Assembly: GCA_013397695.1 (NCBI GenBank)
Contig: VYZI01000130.1
Span: 974,542-1,038,541, forward strand
Source of the DNA: Centropus unirufus
Lineage: Eukaryota > Chordata > Aves > Cuculiformes > Centropidae
Direction of reading: 5' to 3'
DNA: 64,000 nucleotides
Both the position numbers and the translations under genes were made by a program. Below, one piece after another: positions 26,801 to 38,100 of the stretch; the stretch's first letter is position 1, and each line of letters begins with the position of its first letter. Below the pieces are notes generated by a model. It did not search any database, was not told the DNA's origin, and saw nothing but the letters and a program-made list of their open reading frames with translations.

Positions 26801-27920
26801 TGTACCTTGCCTAGTTTACGTATCACTTGACAATTGTAGATACATAAACAAAACAATATGCTTAGGTAGGTATACATATAAGTGAATTCTGAAAAAAAAA
26901 AAGCTTGATTTCCTCTTTCAGGGAGGAAGCACATTTTCTTTTCTTTCATAAATTCTACCTATAGAGACAATCATTGCATTGTATGGAAGAATTTCATAGG
27001 AGGAGTAGAAATGGTCAAACAGTGAGCCCAGTTTCTTACAAGAAAATCCTAAAATCTTATAGATGTCATGGCCGTATTCATATTCCCCTACCTTTAAATG
27101 TGAATTGTGTTCTGCTGCTTTGAAACACCTCAAAAAATAACTAAAAAAGATGCTGTACTAGGATAAAAAACTAAATAGAGTGTTGTTTTTCATTCATTAG
27201 TTAACCCTTTCCTCACTAAATCAGTCTATATGAATCAGCATGAATTACTCTGTTTAGGACGCAAATTAAAAGAGAGATCCCTGACCATTTTGTCTCATTC
27301 AACATCTGATGGCAATTTTAACCAGAGCAGTGGATGTTAATTTTGATGTTCTTACAAAATTCTTAGCTGGGTAATTACATTCTGCTCCACTAAACTCCCC
27401 CAAGAGAAAATTTAATTAAAAAGAGTTGATGTCTCTCTGGCACAGAGTAGATAGGTATCTGTAACACAAAAGCCACCAGCATAATTGACATAAATTGGTG
27501 CTCTTCTGTGGTAGGGAAAGCAAAGATAGAAGTAATTTTTTCTCCTCACCAGAAATGGATATCCCATTTCAAATATTGCATGTGTCTATGTTATGCTGTA
27601 AGAAACAAAATACTAGAGTTTTTTTGTAACTCTCCAGAACATCATTTATGAAGTAGGAACTGAATTCATAGCTCACAGCTTTTTTAGAGGTTAGCTAGAT
27701 TCTCAGTAGGTTTTATTAATATTGTGAGTAGTGATTAAATAGATATACACAGGAGAGAAAGATGGGGAAGGCACTGTTGTAGTACAGCTTGGAAGCTGCT
27801 ACATAGATATGGAGAAAGTCTTTTATGCTAATAAGGAAAGGATCACAGACTTGCTGGATCTGTAGGCGTCTCTGAAGACTGCACAATCTAGCCCTTCTAT
27901 TTACAGCATAGTCATCTGAA
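17804..27920. other. Ten kilobases of unique AT-rich non-coding sequence
   Basis: This is the longest stretch in the window in which I found neither a gene nor a confident transposon. It contains small simple repeats: a TA run at about 24306-24322 and a T/TTA run at about 22531-22557. Open frames are up to 111 codons (reverse, 20157-20492), with overlapping frames on both strands and no family resemblance. About 18715-18790 has weak CR1-like wording ('ataacctcaacatcaagaag'), too short to call. Confidence 0.6.
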
Positions 27921-28364
27921 ACAGGTTGCCCTGGACAGTGTCCAGTCATTTTTGAATATCTTCAAGGCTGGAGTCTCCACAGCCTCTCTCAACAACCCGT
28001 GCCAACGTTCAACCTCTCTAACTGTAAAAAAAAGATTTTTCTTATTTTTAAACAAACTTCTCTGTCTTTCAGCTTGTGGTCATTGCTGTTTGTCCTTTTT
28101 CTGGGCATCACTGGGCCTGCCTGGCTCCTCTTTACTCTCCCAGCACATACTTATATGCATTGATAGGGTTATCCCCTGAGCCTTCTCCTCTCCAAGCTGA
28201 AAAGTCCCAGCTCTCTCAGCCTCCCCTTTTAGGTCGGATGTTCCAAGACCTTAATCAAATTTGCATCCCTCTGCTGGACTTGCTCCATTATGTCCGTGTC
28301 TCTTGTGCTGAGGAGCCCAGAATTGGATGCAGAACTCCAGATCTGTCTCACAGGGCCAAGTAGA
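27921..28364 (-). mobile_element. CR1 retrotransposon fragment, reverse strand
   Basis: Reverse-oriented CR1 internal fragment. Read on the plus strand it shows the complement of the family's ORF2 end: 'gaatatcttcaaggctggag', then 'ctctctaactgtaaaaa', 'cctgagccttctcctctcc', 'ctctctcagcctccc', and 'gaggagcccagaattggatg'. Both ends are missing: no terminal ATTCTATGAT repeat is seen at the low-coordinate side, and the RT core is absent at the other. Overlapping open frames here (27952-28363) are on the wrong strand for CR1 and are artefacts of it. Confidence 0.92.
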
Positions 28365-28471
28365 CATCCAAAATCCAAACCACATAATGCAAAGTCAATG
28401 ATTCAATACCTCTCGTAAGAATTATGCCGAGAGTATCTGAGCTATGTTTATCTGTGTTATCACCTCAAAAA

Positions 28472-28665
28472 AACTCACTGCTGTTTTTATTGCTGAGCCT
28501 GACATTTGGCCTGGAATACCCTTTCAATTAACTGTCCTTGTTGTGACCCCTCCAAACATCTTGTGTGCCTGCAACCTACGTGCTGATGGGGCGGAGCTGG
28601 AAAGAGCTCCATCCCAGCCAGACCTAGTACACCACCACATCTCATTCACGCTGACAAGTTGTCTT
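28472..28665 (-). mobile_element. Avian ERVL-type LTR fragment, reverse strand
   Basis: Read on the reverse strand this resembles part of the same LTR family as 52150-52695 and 57447-57881. Shared landmarks on the plus strand are 'ttattgctgagc' (28488-28499), 'ggaataccctttcaatta' and 'tccatcccagccagac'. The LTR's TATA-like and CCAAT-like promoter zone would lie at the low-coordinate side. A large piece of U3 seems to be missing around 28605, where 'gagctggaaagag' jumps to 'ctccatcccagcc'. It is a decayed fragment with no retroviral genes attached. Confidence 0.7.
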
Positions 28666-29034
28666 AAGATCTAAACAGGGATGGCCCCATCCATACATCT
28701 ATTGGAAACAGGCAGTCAGTTGACTTGTGCCAACTCCTGACACTGTGCCTGGGAATTGTTTTAGATTATCAAAGCAAGGTACAAATGAGCTGGAAATTGC
28801 TCAGTGTGTTTGGCAATATTGATGATCCTGGGCCTATAAATTCTCAATGTATAATATCTGGGTATATATGTATGAGTGCTTTTTCAAATAAAAAGGTAAC
28901 TGTGACTTAGTCAATAGCAAGCAACCCTAGTATCCAGGAATTGGGGTTTTATATGTTTTTCTGTCTTCCTACAGATACTAAATATCTTCGGAAACTTTCT
29001 GGCTTTTGTCTAAATATTTGGCTGTAGGATTTTT
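28666..29034. other. Unique AT-rich sequence
   Basis: Nothing recognised between the LTR fragment and the TTTG run. One 61-codon forward frame (28725-28910) has no family similarity. Confidence 0.6.
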
Positions 29035-29102
29035 TTGTTTGTTTTGGTTTTCTTTGTTTGTTTGTTTGTTTGTTTTTTGTTTGCTTGGTGGTTTCTTGTG
29101 GT
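29035..29102. repeat. (TTTG)n simple repeat
   Basis: An imperfect TTTG-rich tract, cleanest at about 29054-29073 (several consecutive TTTG units), with TTTTTG and GCTTGG interruptions. The reverse-strand frame 28949-29143, rich in Lys, Gln and Thr, is simply this tract translated. Confidence 0.9.
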
Positions 29103-30187
29103 TGATGTTTTGTTTTTAAAGGGGGCTGTCTTTTTTTGCCCATATTGTAAATTCGAGGTAGGGGGCATTTATTAATTACAAATTTTCTTTTGATGCTTTT
29201 ACATTATAGGAAAAGGAAGTTAAGTACTTAGAGTTTAAAAAAATATTTCATATTAATTGTTTGGATTTAATTTGTCCTCTTTCAGCTATACATGTTTCTA
29301 AGCATTTTCACAGGGCTTTATCACAGTTTCTAAGCTTTATCACTTTAAGCTATTGCTGGAAAGGAACTTTATTACAGGATGGGCACATCCCCCATTTTGC
29401 AAACAAATTTACTTTCTTCCTTGCTTCTGTTTTGCTTGGCAGAGTAATTGTCTGTTACTGTCTTGCAGCAGTCCTCCTGGTTGCAAAGCCTTGTTGCACT
29501 ATTTTAAATAAAATTGCTGGACTGACCTCTTTGTCTATGACCACATCTTTATTTCCTTTTAAATTGAGAGTGAACTCTCACATACCTAAGATTATTCAAG
29601 GAGAAGAACTTATTTATTAACATTGATTCTACAAATCAGCTGGTGGAGCAAACAAACTCTAAAGGCAATACAACAATTTAACAATTCTCTTGAATCGTAG
29701 AGTCTGTCTTCTGACTCTTGCTGGTGATACAAGAAAAAGTGAGACAAAACAATGAGCAGTAATCATTGTTCTTCACCTCTTTGCTCCTTTATGGCTCACC
29801 ACCCAGTAATGAAATTTACTGCAAGCACAGAAATCCCCAGGAAAAGCTTTGTAGAATGGGATATGACCTTAGGCTTTTATAGGTTTTTTTAAGGGTACAT
29901 TTATAGAGAAAAGAAAAATTCTTGTTGCATTTTCCCCTTCTCCTCCACCTCCTGTCATCAAAGTAACAGGTTGGCACCAGAATCATAACACTAGTCTCAC
30001 TTTGTAGACTCTGGGTTAAATTGTAACAGAAGCATCAGAAATCTGGTCTTAAATCCGTTGCAGTTTAAGATTAGTTAAATCCTCGCCTGCTGCTTCCCAG
30101 GAGAATAACCTATTGGTTTGTATACTGTTTGTAAGTGTTTCCAGTGCCTTGAGAGCGGGGAGGCTCTTCAAAATGTTCTGGCTAGGG
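29103..30187. other. Unique AT-rich sequence
   Basis: No transposon recognised. A 119-codon forward frame (29261-29620) is long for chance but has leucine- and phenylalanine-rich composition typical of T-rich DNA and no family similarity that I can see. Confidence 0.55.
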
Positions 30188-30950
30188 TGGACCAATGTGC
30201 TGAGAACAATGGCAAGAGGTTCTTCTAAGCCAAATGCCAGGTCCTGCACTTGGGACAACAAAACTCTGTGCAGCACTCCAGGCTTGGGGAAGAGCAGCTG
30301 GAATGCTGCCTGGTGGAGAAGGACTGGGAGTGTGGGTTGACAGCCAAATGAGTATGAGTCAGCAGTGTGCCCAGGTGGCCAAGAAAGCCAATGGCTTCTT
30401 GGCCTGTATCAGAAACAGCGTGGCCAGCAGGGCCAAGGAGGTGATTCTGCCCCTGGACTCGGCACTGGTGAGGCTGCACCGTGAATCCTGGGTTCAGTTC
30501 TGGGAGCGTGTCCATAGAATGGGAGAAAAGCTGGTGAAGGGGCTGGAGAACGAGCCTTATGAAGAGTGGCTGTGGGAAATGGGTTGTTTAGGTTGGAGAA
30601 GAGGAGGCTGAGGGGAGACTTTATCACTGCCTGCAACTAACTGAAAGGAGGTTGTAGAGGTGTGGGTGTTTGTCTCTTCTCCCAAGTGTCAGGCAATAGG
30701 ACAAGGGGGAGTGGCTTCAAGCTGTGCAAGGGGAGTTTCAGGTTGGAATATCAGAAAGAAGTTTTTCACTGAAAGGGTCATCAGATGCTGGAACAGGCTG
30801 TCCAGGGAGGTGGTGGAATCACCATCCCTGGATGTGTTTTAAAGACGGGTAGTTGAGGTGCTTAGGTATACAGTTTAGCGGTAGACAGGTACAATTGGAC
30901 TCTATGATCTCAGAGGTCTTTTCCAACCTATAATTCTGTGATTCTGTCAT
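30188..30950 (+). mobile_element. CR1 retrotransposon, about 760 bp, forward
   Basis: Forward CR1 copy containing the distal third of ORF2 and a complete 3' end. Landmarks in order are 'ggtcctgcacttggg' (about 30239), 'cagcagtgtgcccaggtggc' (about 30360), 'aagctggtgaagg', 'aggaggctgaggggagac' (about 30602), 'ggaacaggctgtccaggga', 'gtcttttccaacc' and a terminal repeat 'attctgtgattctgtcat' (about 30932-30950). It is among the least diverged copies in the window and retains high GC and CpG. It is 5'-truncated upstream of about 30188, so it lacks the endonuclease and the RT catalytic core. Confidence 0.95.
30234..30842 (+). pseudogene. CR1 ORF2 remnant (distal reverse-transcriptase region)
   Basis: The forward frame from 30234 contains CAQVAKKANGFLACIRNS, then EVILPLDSALVRLH and KLVKGLE, which match the region of CR1 ORF2 just after the RT core. 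Compared with the family as I recall it, about a dozen residues are missing in frame between VQFW and ERVH (about 30503). A one-base loss near 30581 then throws the frame out. The C-terminal motif resumes in another frame (NIRKKFFTERV, about 30747) and stops early at 30840-30842, right after SLDVF. It is a multiply broken, non-functional copy. Confidence 0.88.
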
Positions 30951-32376
30951 ACTAGGCCAACTTCCATATAATTAGAAGTTGGCTTCTGTAGATGTCTCCT
31001 TAAGCTGAGGAGAAAGATTAAATCCTTCCAGAGAAGTTAAAAAAAGGAAATGATGGTCATGAGGCGCATTTTGAAAGAATGAGAAGTACATAAATTCAAA
31101 ACTGATACTGAATCACACCTTAACTCTTTCCTTCAGACAGAGTGAAATAGAAGTATTTATAATACATGACACTAAAATTGCAAATATATTTCTTTATCAG
31201 TCAGGCTGGTGGGATACAAAAGGAATCTCCTCCACTTAAATATGATGTGGTAATGTTAGGAAAAACTTCTCCAAATAGTAATACTAGGAGTGAAAAAGTG
31301 TTTCCAGTGCCTACAGCTCTGTAAGTCACCAAAGAGATGGTGGGAGCATCAAATGGGCCAGCTGATGTTTACAATAGAATAAGAAAAAAATGGAGAATTT
31401 CAGAAAAGCTTTTATTCCTAATTGATTGCACTGAAATTCTACATTATGGTGGTTTAGTTTTGGCTCTTTAGCTATGAAACAGACAGTTTATTATATATCC
31501 TTTTTCCATCCTCATTTTGTTAACCTGAATAAGAGTTCTTAGAGGCAAAGCCCATTCAGGATATTTGACATCTTACTGGATCCTGTCAGGCTGGCTAAAA
31601 ACAGGCATTTCAACACTCACTTTGAAAAATAGCACTTCAAGAGAAGTCTCCTAAATTCTTCCTGTGTAAGTGAGATATTCTAGATAACAGAGCAAGAAAT
31701 CTAGGTATATTTTTTGACACCCAGTAATTCCAGTGATGAATGCAACTAAAAATTAATAGCATTATCAGAACAGAGGGAGCACAACGTAAATCCGTATGAG
31801 AGCTAAATGTAGAACACTGAAAAAGCAGAGATTAAATATGGTGACAGATCTGATTCAGATATGTGAAAGTGCTGATGCTATATAAAGACACAAACTTGCT
31901 AGGAAGCACTAAAAAGTGTATCAGAATTGGTTAACTTTTTGTTCAGCTTCATATCAGAGTTGATGGAACTCCAATTGTTTCTGTATGAGGAGAAAGTTTC
32001 CCCTGCTGAAGAGAGATGGTACACACTGTGGGGCACTATGTAGCTTTAACTGTGTGACTGTGGAGAGGACATGAAGAGCTGGGATCATAAACCTACCTCA
32101 ACCTTAGAGTATATGAGTTGCAAGAAAATAGGCGAGAAGTGCCCACAGGATTGAACCCCTCATGGGATGAGACAGATTGTACTTGTGAAACCCTCAAGTG
32201 ACTGCTGGGCTATAGCTAGCCAGGACATGCATGGATGAGAAATCTATATTATAGAAGTAAAGGAATCATTTGTTACTTCTGCTGAATGTCAGTAGTGTAG
32301 CCAGTACAATGTGGTTGCACTGTTTCTGAAATGTTCTGCTAAACAAAATCTATTCTATGTATGGCTTCTTTTACAG
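30951..32376. other. Unique sequence, partly of moderate GC
   Basis: No transposon or gene recognised. About 31990-32230 is somewhat richer in G and C than the flanks and may contain an old unrecognised repeat. Otherwise it is typical AT-rich DNA. Confidence 0.55.
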
Positions 32377-32552
32377 GGAACAGTCTAAACCAAAGTGATG
32401 GAGGAGACTGCTCTAGTAGTTTAGTTCACCATGACCTGCTTGAAACTAACAAAACACTGGATAGCTTGGTTTTGATCCTAAGGGATTTGCTGACGTTAAA
32501 TAAGTCAAATCCTCTGCCATGCTCTTCATGCCACAATAAACATGTTGAATGA
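32377..32552 (+). CDS. Candidate terminal coding exon, unidentified
   Basis: A forward frame runs from just after a good-looking splice acceptor ('cttcttttacag' ending at 32376, with a possible branch point 'tgctaaa' about 40 bases upstream) to a TGA at 32550-32552. It would give 57 residues starting in the GNSLNQSDGGDC region and including DLLETNKTLDSLVLILRDLL. That segment looks amphipathic and protein-like rather than low-complexity. The frame also has an in-frame ATG at 32361, but that lies inside the acceptor tract. I recognise no family. Acceptor-like tracts are common by chance, and no partner exon was identified, so this is a lead, not a gene call. Confidence 0.2.
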
Positions 32553-33843
32553 GAGGAAAATATAATGAGGGGTTGTTTGTCAAAGCTTAGCAAGGATGTT
32601 ATGTCATTAGTACACTCACTGTATTCTAAAATCGCAGTTGTCACTCTCCCACACCATGAGTATCTTCTGGTTTAGATAAAGAAAGATACAGAGTACTCTG
32701 AAATAGCCTTCAGATTTAGTGGTCGAGTTAATTCCTTCTCCTTTTTCTTTAGTTAATGGTGGGACAACTTGGGGAGGAGGCATTCTGTTGGGAACACCAG
32801 GTTTGCACCACTTGCAATACCTGGCCAAGAATAAGGCCAGGGAAGGTAACAAGAAAACAGAAAGACAAGTCTTAGCAGTGGAGGAAAAGAAAAAAGGAGG
32901 GAGTTGGGAAAGAGATCACAAGGAACTTGTGGGACATAAGCAAATAGGGAGAATGAGCTAAAAAGAGAGAAGAGGGAAGATACACTATAAGAGATAGGGC
33001 TAAGCCCCCCTGAATAAATAATAAATTACAGAACCCCAAGCAGATTCACAGAGCTTCTAGTGTTGCACATGTGTGGAAAATGAGCATGGCAGCAGGTATT
33101 TCTACTCCATGTAATTACTGATTTAAGCCTAGAGCATTATAATACAAAGGAGAGAAGTTAAAAATGCTCAAGCTAGCATTTTAGGCAACTTTCTTTAAGA
33201 TACATTTCTAAGCCATGCCACTAACCTGAGGGCAGGCTAAGTAATGCCAGCCCAAAGTTTGCTTGTGATTCATTGCTGACTTAAATCTGGTAAAGTAGCA
33301 TCCTGAAGGCAGTCTAAAATATGGCCAGCCACAAACATGGGTTAAATTAATCTGGTTCAGCTAAAATGTAGTGCATGAAATAAGAGACAGTCTCGTCAGT
33401 GTATAAAAATATATTATAAACTTCTATGACTTAAAATTGCTGGACCTGAGTATAACTCAAATGAGGAACTGCAGGGAGATTTTTCCTGCCCCGAGAGAAG
33501 TGACAGGACCATGACGTTTGGGTTTTAGCTGTATTCTTCCTCCTATTATTTTTAAAATGCAAAGACTTTAACTCTTGGTTATTACTTTATGACTGACAGT
33601 GAAGAAGATGGGTGGGACATCCCTTCTCCTCCTGCAGCATCATCTACATTCATGTACTGAGTGTGTTCTGCCCAGCAAGAGCATCTCAGATCCTCCAAAA
33701 AAGGCCTCTCCCATGTTGTGTTGCGAAGTCCTGCATACAGTGCTGGACAATGGGTTTTAGATGAGTCACAGTTATCTGACATGCAAATACACCACTGGTG
33801 TCAGGGAGGATTGCTGGATCATGCCATGGTCACAGAGAGATTT
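32553..33843. other. Unique AT-rich sequence
   Basis: Nothing recognised. A purine-rich stretch at about 32860-32985 generates lysine- and glutamate-rich frames. No transposon similarity was seen until the CR1 3' end begins at about 33844. Confidence 0.6.
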
Positions 33844-35130
33844 CATAGAACCATAAAGGTTGGAAAAGACCTCTAAGAATATCAAGTCCAACCATCATCT
33901 CAATGCCACCTTGCCTATGAAACCATGTCGCTAAGTGTCACATCTACATGTTGAACCCCTCCAGGGATGGTGACTTCCCTGGGTAATCTGCTCCAACGCT
34001 TCAGCAATCTTTCAGTAAAGACTTTTTTTCCTAATATTCAATGTGAACCTCCCCTGGCACGATATGAGCTCATTTCCTCCCATCCTATCACAGAAGGGAG
34101 AAGAGACCAACACTCAACTCACTACAACATCCTTTCAGGTAGTTGTAGGCGATGATGAAGTCTCCCTTCAGTCTCCTCTTCTCCAGACTAAACAACCTCA
34201 TTTCCCTCAGCCACTCCTCTTAAGACTTGTCCTCTAGACCCTTCACCAGCTTCATTACTCTTCTTTGGAGAGACACCAGCTCCTCAATGTCTTTCGTGGA
34301 CTGAAGAGCCAAAAACTGAACAGTATCCAAGATGCAGCTTCACCAGTGCTGAGTAAAGGGGCACAATCACTTCCCTACTTCTGCTGGCCCCACCATTTCT
34401 GATATAAACCAGGATGCTGCTGGCCTTCTTGGCCACCTGGGCCACTGCTGGCTCATGTTCAGCCACCTTCAACAAATATCCCTAATCCTTTTCCACCAGG
34501 CAGATTTTCAGCCACTCTTCCCCAGGCCTGTGGCATTGCATGGTGTTGTTGTGCCCAAAATGCAGGACTCGCCACTTGACGTTGTTAAACCTGGTACAAT
34601 TTACCTTGGCCCATTGATTCAGGCTGTCCAGATCCCTCTGTAGGGCCTTCCTACCCTCAAGCAGATCAACACTCTCGCCCAGTTAGGTGTCATCTGCAAA
34701 TTTACTGAAGCAGCTTTCAATTTCCTCATCCAGATTATTGATAAAGATATTAAACAAGACGGAGCCCTGGGGAACACGCCTTGTGACCTGCTGTTACCTG
34801 CATTTCGCTTTGTTCACTACAGCTCTCTGGGCTTGGCCATTCAGCCAGGTTTTTACCCAGTGAAGTGTACATACTTCATAAGACATGACCTGCGCTCTTC
34901 TCTAGGGGAATGCTGTGGGAGACAGTGTCAAAGGCTTTAATAAATTCCAGGTAGATAACACACACAGCCTTTCCCTCATCCACTAGATACTGGATCCACT
35001 AGATCCACTGGATCAAATGGTCATAGAAGGACACCAGGTTAGTAAAGCAGGCCTTGCCTTTGATGAAGCTGTGCTGGTCCCCTGGTTTTCCTACAATCCA
35101 CTTATCATCCTGCAAAACAGGAAAGAAAGC
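33844..35130 (-). mobile_element. CR1 retrotransposon, about 1.3 kb, reverse strand
   Basis: Longest CR1 in the window, lying on the reverse strand. The 3' end is at 33844 ('catagaaccataaaggttgg'). The element then runs, in plus-strand wording, through 'cctccagggatggtgac', 'ttcagtctcctcttctccag', 'ccttcttggccacctgggcc', 'tcatctgcaaatttactga' and 'ttccctcatccacta' to about 35130, where similarity fades. It therefore includes the RT catalytic region as well as the ORF2 tail and 3' UTR. It is 5'-truncated compared with a full CR1 of about 4.5 kb and carries stops and small deletions. Confidence 0.95.
34284..34780 (-). pseudogene. CR1 ORF2 remnant with RT active-site box
   Basis: On the reverse strand, a VPQGSV...LFNIFIN motif (about 34735-34783) is followed by SKFADDT at 34686-34706. 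FADD is the CR1 version of the reverse-transcriptase active-site aspartate box. The codon right after SKFADDT is a TAA stop (34683-34685) where the family has lysine. VPQGSV joins LFNIFIN with about four residues missing. Further along, the frame 34475-34284 has AQVAKKASSILVYIRNG and EVIVPLYSALVKLH, the region after the RT core. The catalytic residues survive, but the reading frame does not. Confidence 0.88.
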
Positions 35131-38100
35131 TTTGGCTGCCTGATGGTAGCTTTTCCCTTCATACAAGAAGGTATTTCTCCTCCTCACATTATCAAAAAAA
35201 AACCCTTTAGGGAGTAAAGAACACTTTCCACAAGCCAGAGGCCTATCTGCTTTTCTGGCAGATATCCTGGATTGTTCAGGCTGGAACCCCTGCTTCTAGG
35301 GCAGCAGGAAATCTCTGCTGTAATTTTGACATTAAGAAACAATGTCAGCAGAAAATTAGTAGGTGTGTATTCTTCTGAGTGAGAATAAGAGGGAGCAGGG
35401 GATTTAAATCCACAGTTCATAATGGAGATATTATGTAATGCAGTGGGGATAGGTGTAACAAGAGGGAGAAGGACAATTTTATGTAAAGATTGAACATTAG
35501 AACACCAAAGAGAAAGTAACAAGCTATGAGAAAGGAGGGACTGAAATGAAAATCAGTTGTTCCATGAACTCCAATTTTACAGTGTTCCAACAGACACGGA
35601 GCTGTACCAACTGGCATATCATCAAAACTGAGAATAACATAAAACTCTCCACCTCTGAAGCATGACATGAGGAAATTTTGCAATTATGAAATACTGAATA
35701 TATTCCAACAAACAACATGTCATGCAGCTCATCTCCACCTACTTCCTGTGCTCAGAATATAAATGGAAAAGAGAACATCAGTAAAAACTGTAGTTGGATA
35801 CTTTGTTGCTGAAGGCTTTTTAAGCAACTGAAGATTAATCATCCTTCTAATGAGAAGAAGATTGAGGACTAAGGACATATCACCAAACAACTTACTTGGG
35901 TAAATTACTCAGAGCACCTAATTAAATTGATATACTGGCTTACCAGGATGTAGACTTTAAAGTCTGAAATCCTGTAAATAGCACAAAGGTGCTTGCCCAT
36001 TATTCACGATTCATTTCTCTATCAGTGTAATGGATAACGATAACTTTCTGAGAGCACCGTAAAAATTACTTTAAAGAGTGTAGTAGCCACATAAAGACCC
36101 TTTTCTTTCTCTCTTCATATAATAAATTTCCAGAAAAGACACAAGGATTTTTTATTGGATGTGAAACAGTAAAATAACAGCAATATTTACAACACCGTAC
36201 ATCTAAAAAACATACCTTGAGCTCTTTGAAGCTTTGTAATAGTTATTATTGCTTAAGAAATAATTGCTTCTGCTTCAACATTTGCTCAGCTCTATAAAAC
36301 AAAATCGGTTGAACATGGTTAAGACCCTAGATCTGAGTCCAACTCATGTAACTTTACTCTCTTCAGTGAGATGCCTTTGTAGGAAACCTAACCACGATGT
36401 CTTTCTTTACTGCTAATGGAGAGAAATCCTTCCAGGGTGCTCTTAGAGGGCCTTAAGGAGTTAGGATCCTATGTCAGCCTTTTCAGAGAGAAAGTAAATT
36501 TGGATCAGATGAATTTAGGCTTTTGGTTATATCCATTCTAGATATTCCAATCAGGGAATCTTAGGTCAGATTATGAGGTTAATACTTCTTCCCATCTTTC
36601 TGAGGGCCAGACCCTTGTAGTCAAAACAGATGTTTGATCAGAATATAGTCAATACTTGTTTGGTTTGAACCTGAACATAACATAGCAAGTTCTGGAGCCC
36701 CATGATGTCATAGACAGACATAACATAAACATTTAACATAACTATTCAAGGTATGTTTCCATTGAAGGGGCAAGGGAAGATGAATGTAGCTACTCATAGG
36801 AGACATCCAAATTATAAAAATTTGCTCGACAATAGATAAGGAAAGCTCAAGGAATTGCAATCAGACATTCTGCTGAATACAGGACAGATTATGAGAAAAA
36901 AGTAAACCCAAGACAAGCAGTGTCAGGAGCAAACAAGGCAGAGAAGCAGCTCCTTTTAGGAGGGAGGCGATAGCAAAAATATCAGGAGATAGAAGAAGAT
37001 AAATCTGCCTCAATTCTGACTTTTCTCATGGATGAGCTCTGCAATGTACACTCAGCTGCCAAGATCATCAGTGGGTGTACCAATCAGTACTAACTATATG
37101 GTTTTGGAATAGAGCATTCATTGTAATTGAGGACATAAGTACTAATGACTAATAGTTTTGTATGGTGTCAATGATTAATAATGTGTAAGAATCTACCATT
37201 AGCATGTCTGCTGTTAATGAGTAAACTAATTGAAGTAAGCTTTGATTTAAACTAGACTGATTCATCAGTCTTCTAAGAGCTCCCATCATATTGATCTCTT
37301 CTTAACAGGTATATATTTATGTACACACATTACAACATTCCCTTTTGTAGGCTTTCCCTACTATATCTCTATCCCTGGACAATAGTAGAAAATTTCTTAG
37401 AGGGAAAGTCTTGCTATACTTTCTCTATATGAGCAAACACTCCGAACAAGACTGTCAAGGCCCCATCACTTCTTGGTGCCACCCTATGTAGACAAGGATA
37501 TGATGACACTTTTTGCAAGATATACCTCATAGTGTCAATGTTATACTTAAAATAAAGAGCATTGGCTGTTGATTCTCATTCATACTTATTCAATAGGACA
37601 TAAATTAATGAATGTCAACTGTGACCATACAAGCTTTGCAGGACTGCAAGCATTTCAGACATAGGATATCAGTGAAGAAAACACTTGGGCTTATAGCCAG
37701 CATATTTAATTGTTTTTAAGTTATTTTCTTTCATATATGAGGAAAAAAAAATAATAAAAAAGACGAGACTAAATAAAATAAAATAAACATGTATCTACTC
37801 TACCAATGGATATTTGCTGGAGGTAATTTTTTGGAAATATATCCCATTGAGCGAAAGAATTTATAAGATTTTCCTGGCTGTGATATGTCCTGGGCTAATA
37901 ACAGATCCCCTATGGGAAGCTCCACATCATCAATAGCTTTTTACAGTTGGGATGGAAAATGCATTGGACAAAATAGACCCGAAAAAAAAAAGTTTATCTT
38001 GGGAGAAAGGTTTAGTAGCTTTATTCTATTCTTAACTTCTAAAATATTGGGTTAATATAAAACTTGGTGATTTCATTCTGATTTCTGTAATTCCATGAAG

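Noticed and set aside
28076..28363. 95-codon forward frame in the 28-kb region
   Set aside because: It is the wrong strand of a reverse CR1 fragment.
28949..29143. Lys/Gln/Thr-rich reverse frame
   Set aside because: It is a translation of the TTTG simple repeat.
29261..29620. 119-codon forward frame with hydrophobic segments
   Set aside because: The hydrophobic runs come from T-rich DNA. No family, start context or splice signals were seen.
30225..30636. Reverse-strand frames of 75-96 codons with proline-rich composition
   Set aside because: They are the antisense of the forward CR1 ORF2 remnant.
34043..34237. Forward frames rich in Pro, Gln and Leu
   Set aside because: They are the antisense of the reverse CR1 at 33844-35130.
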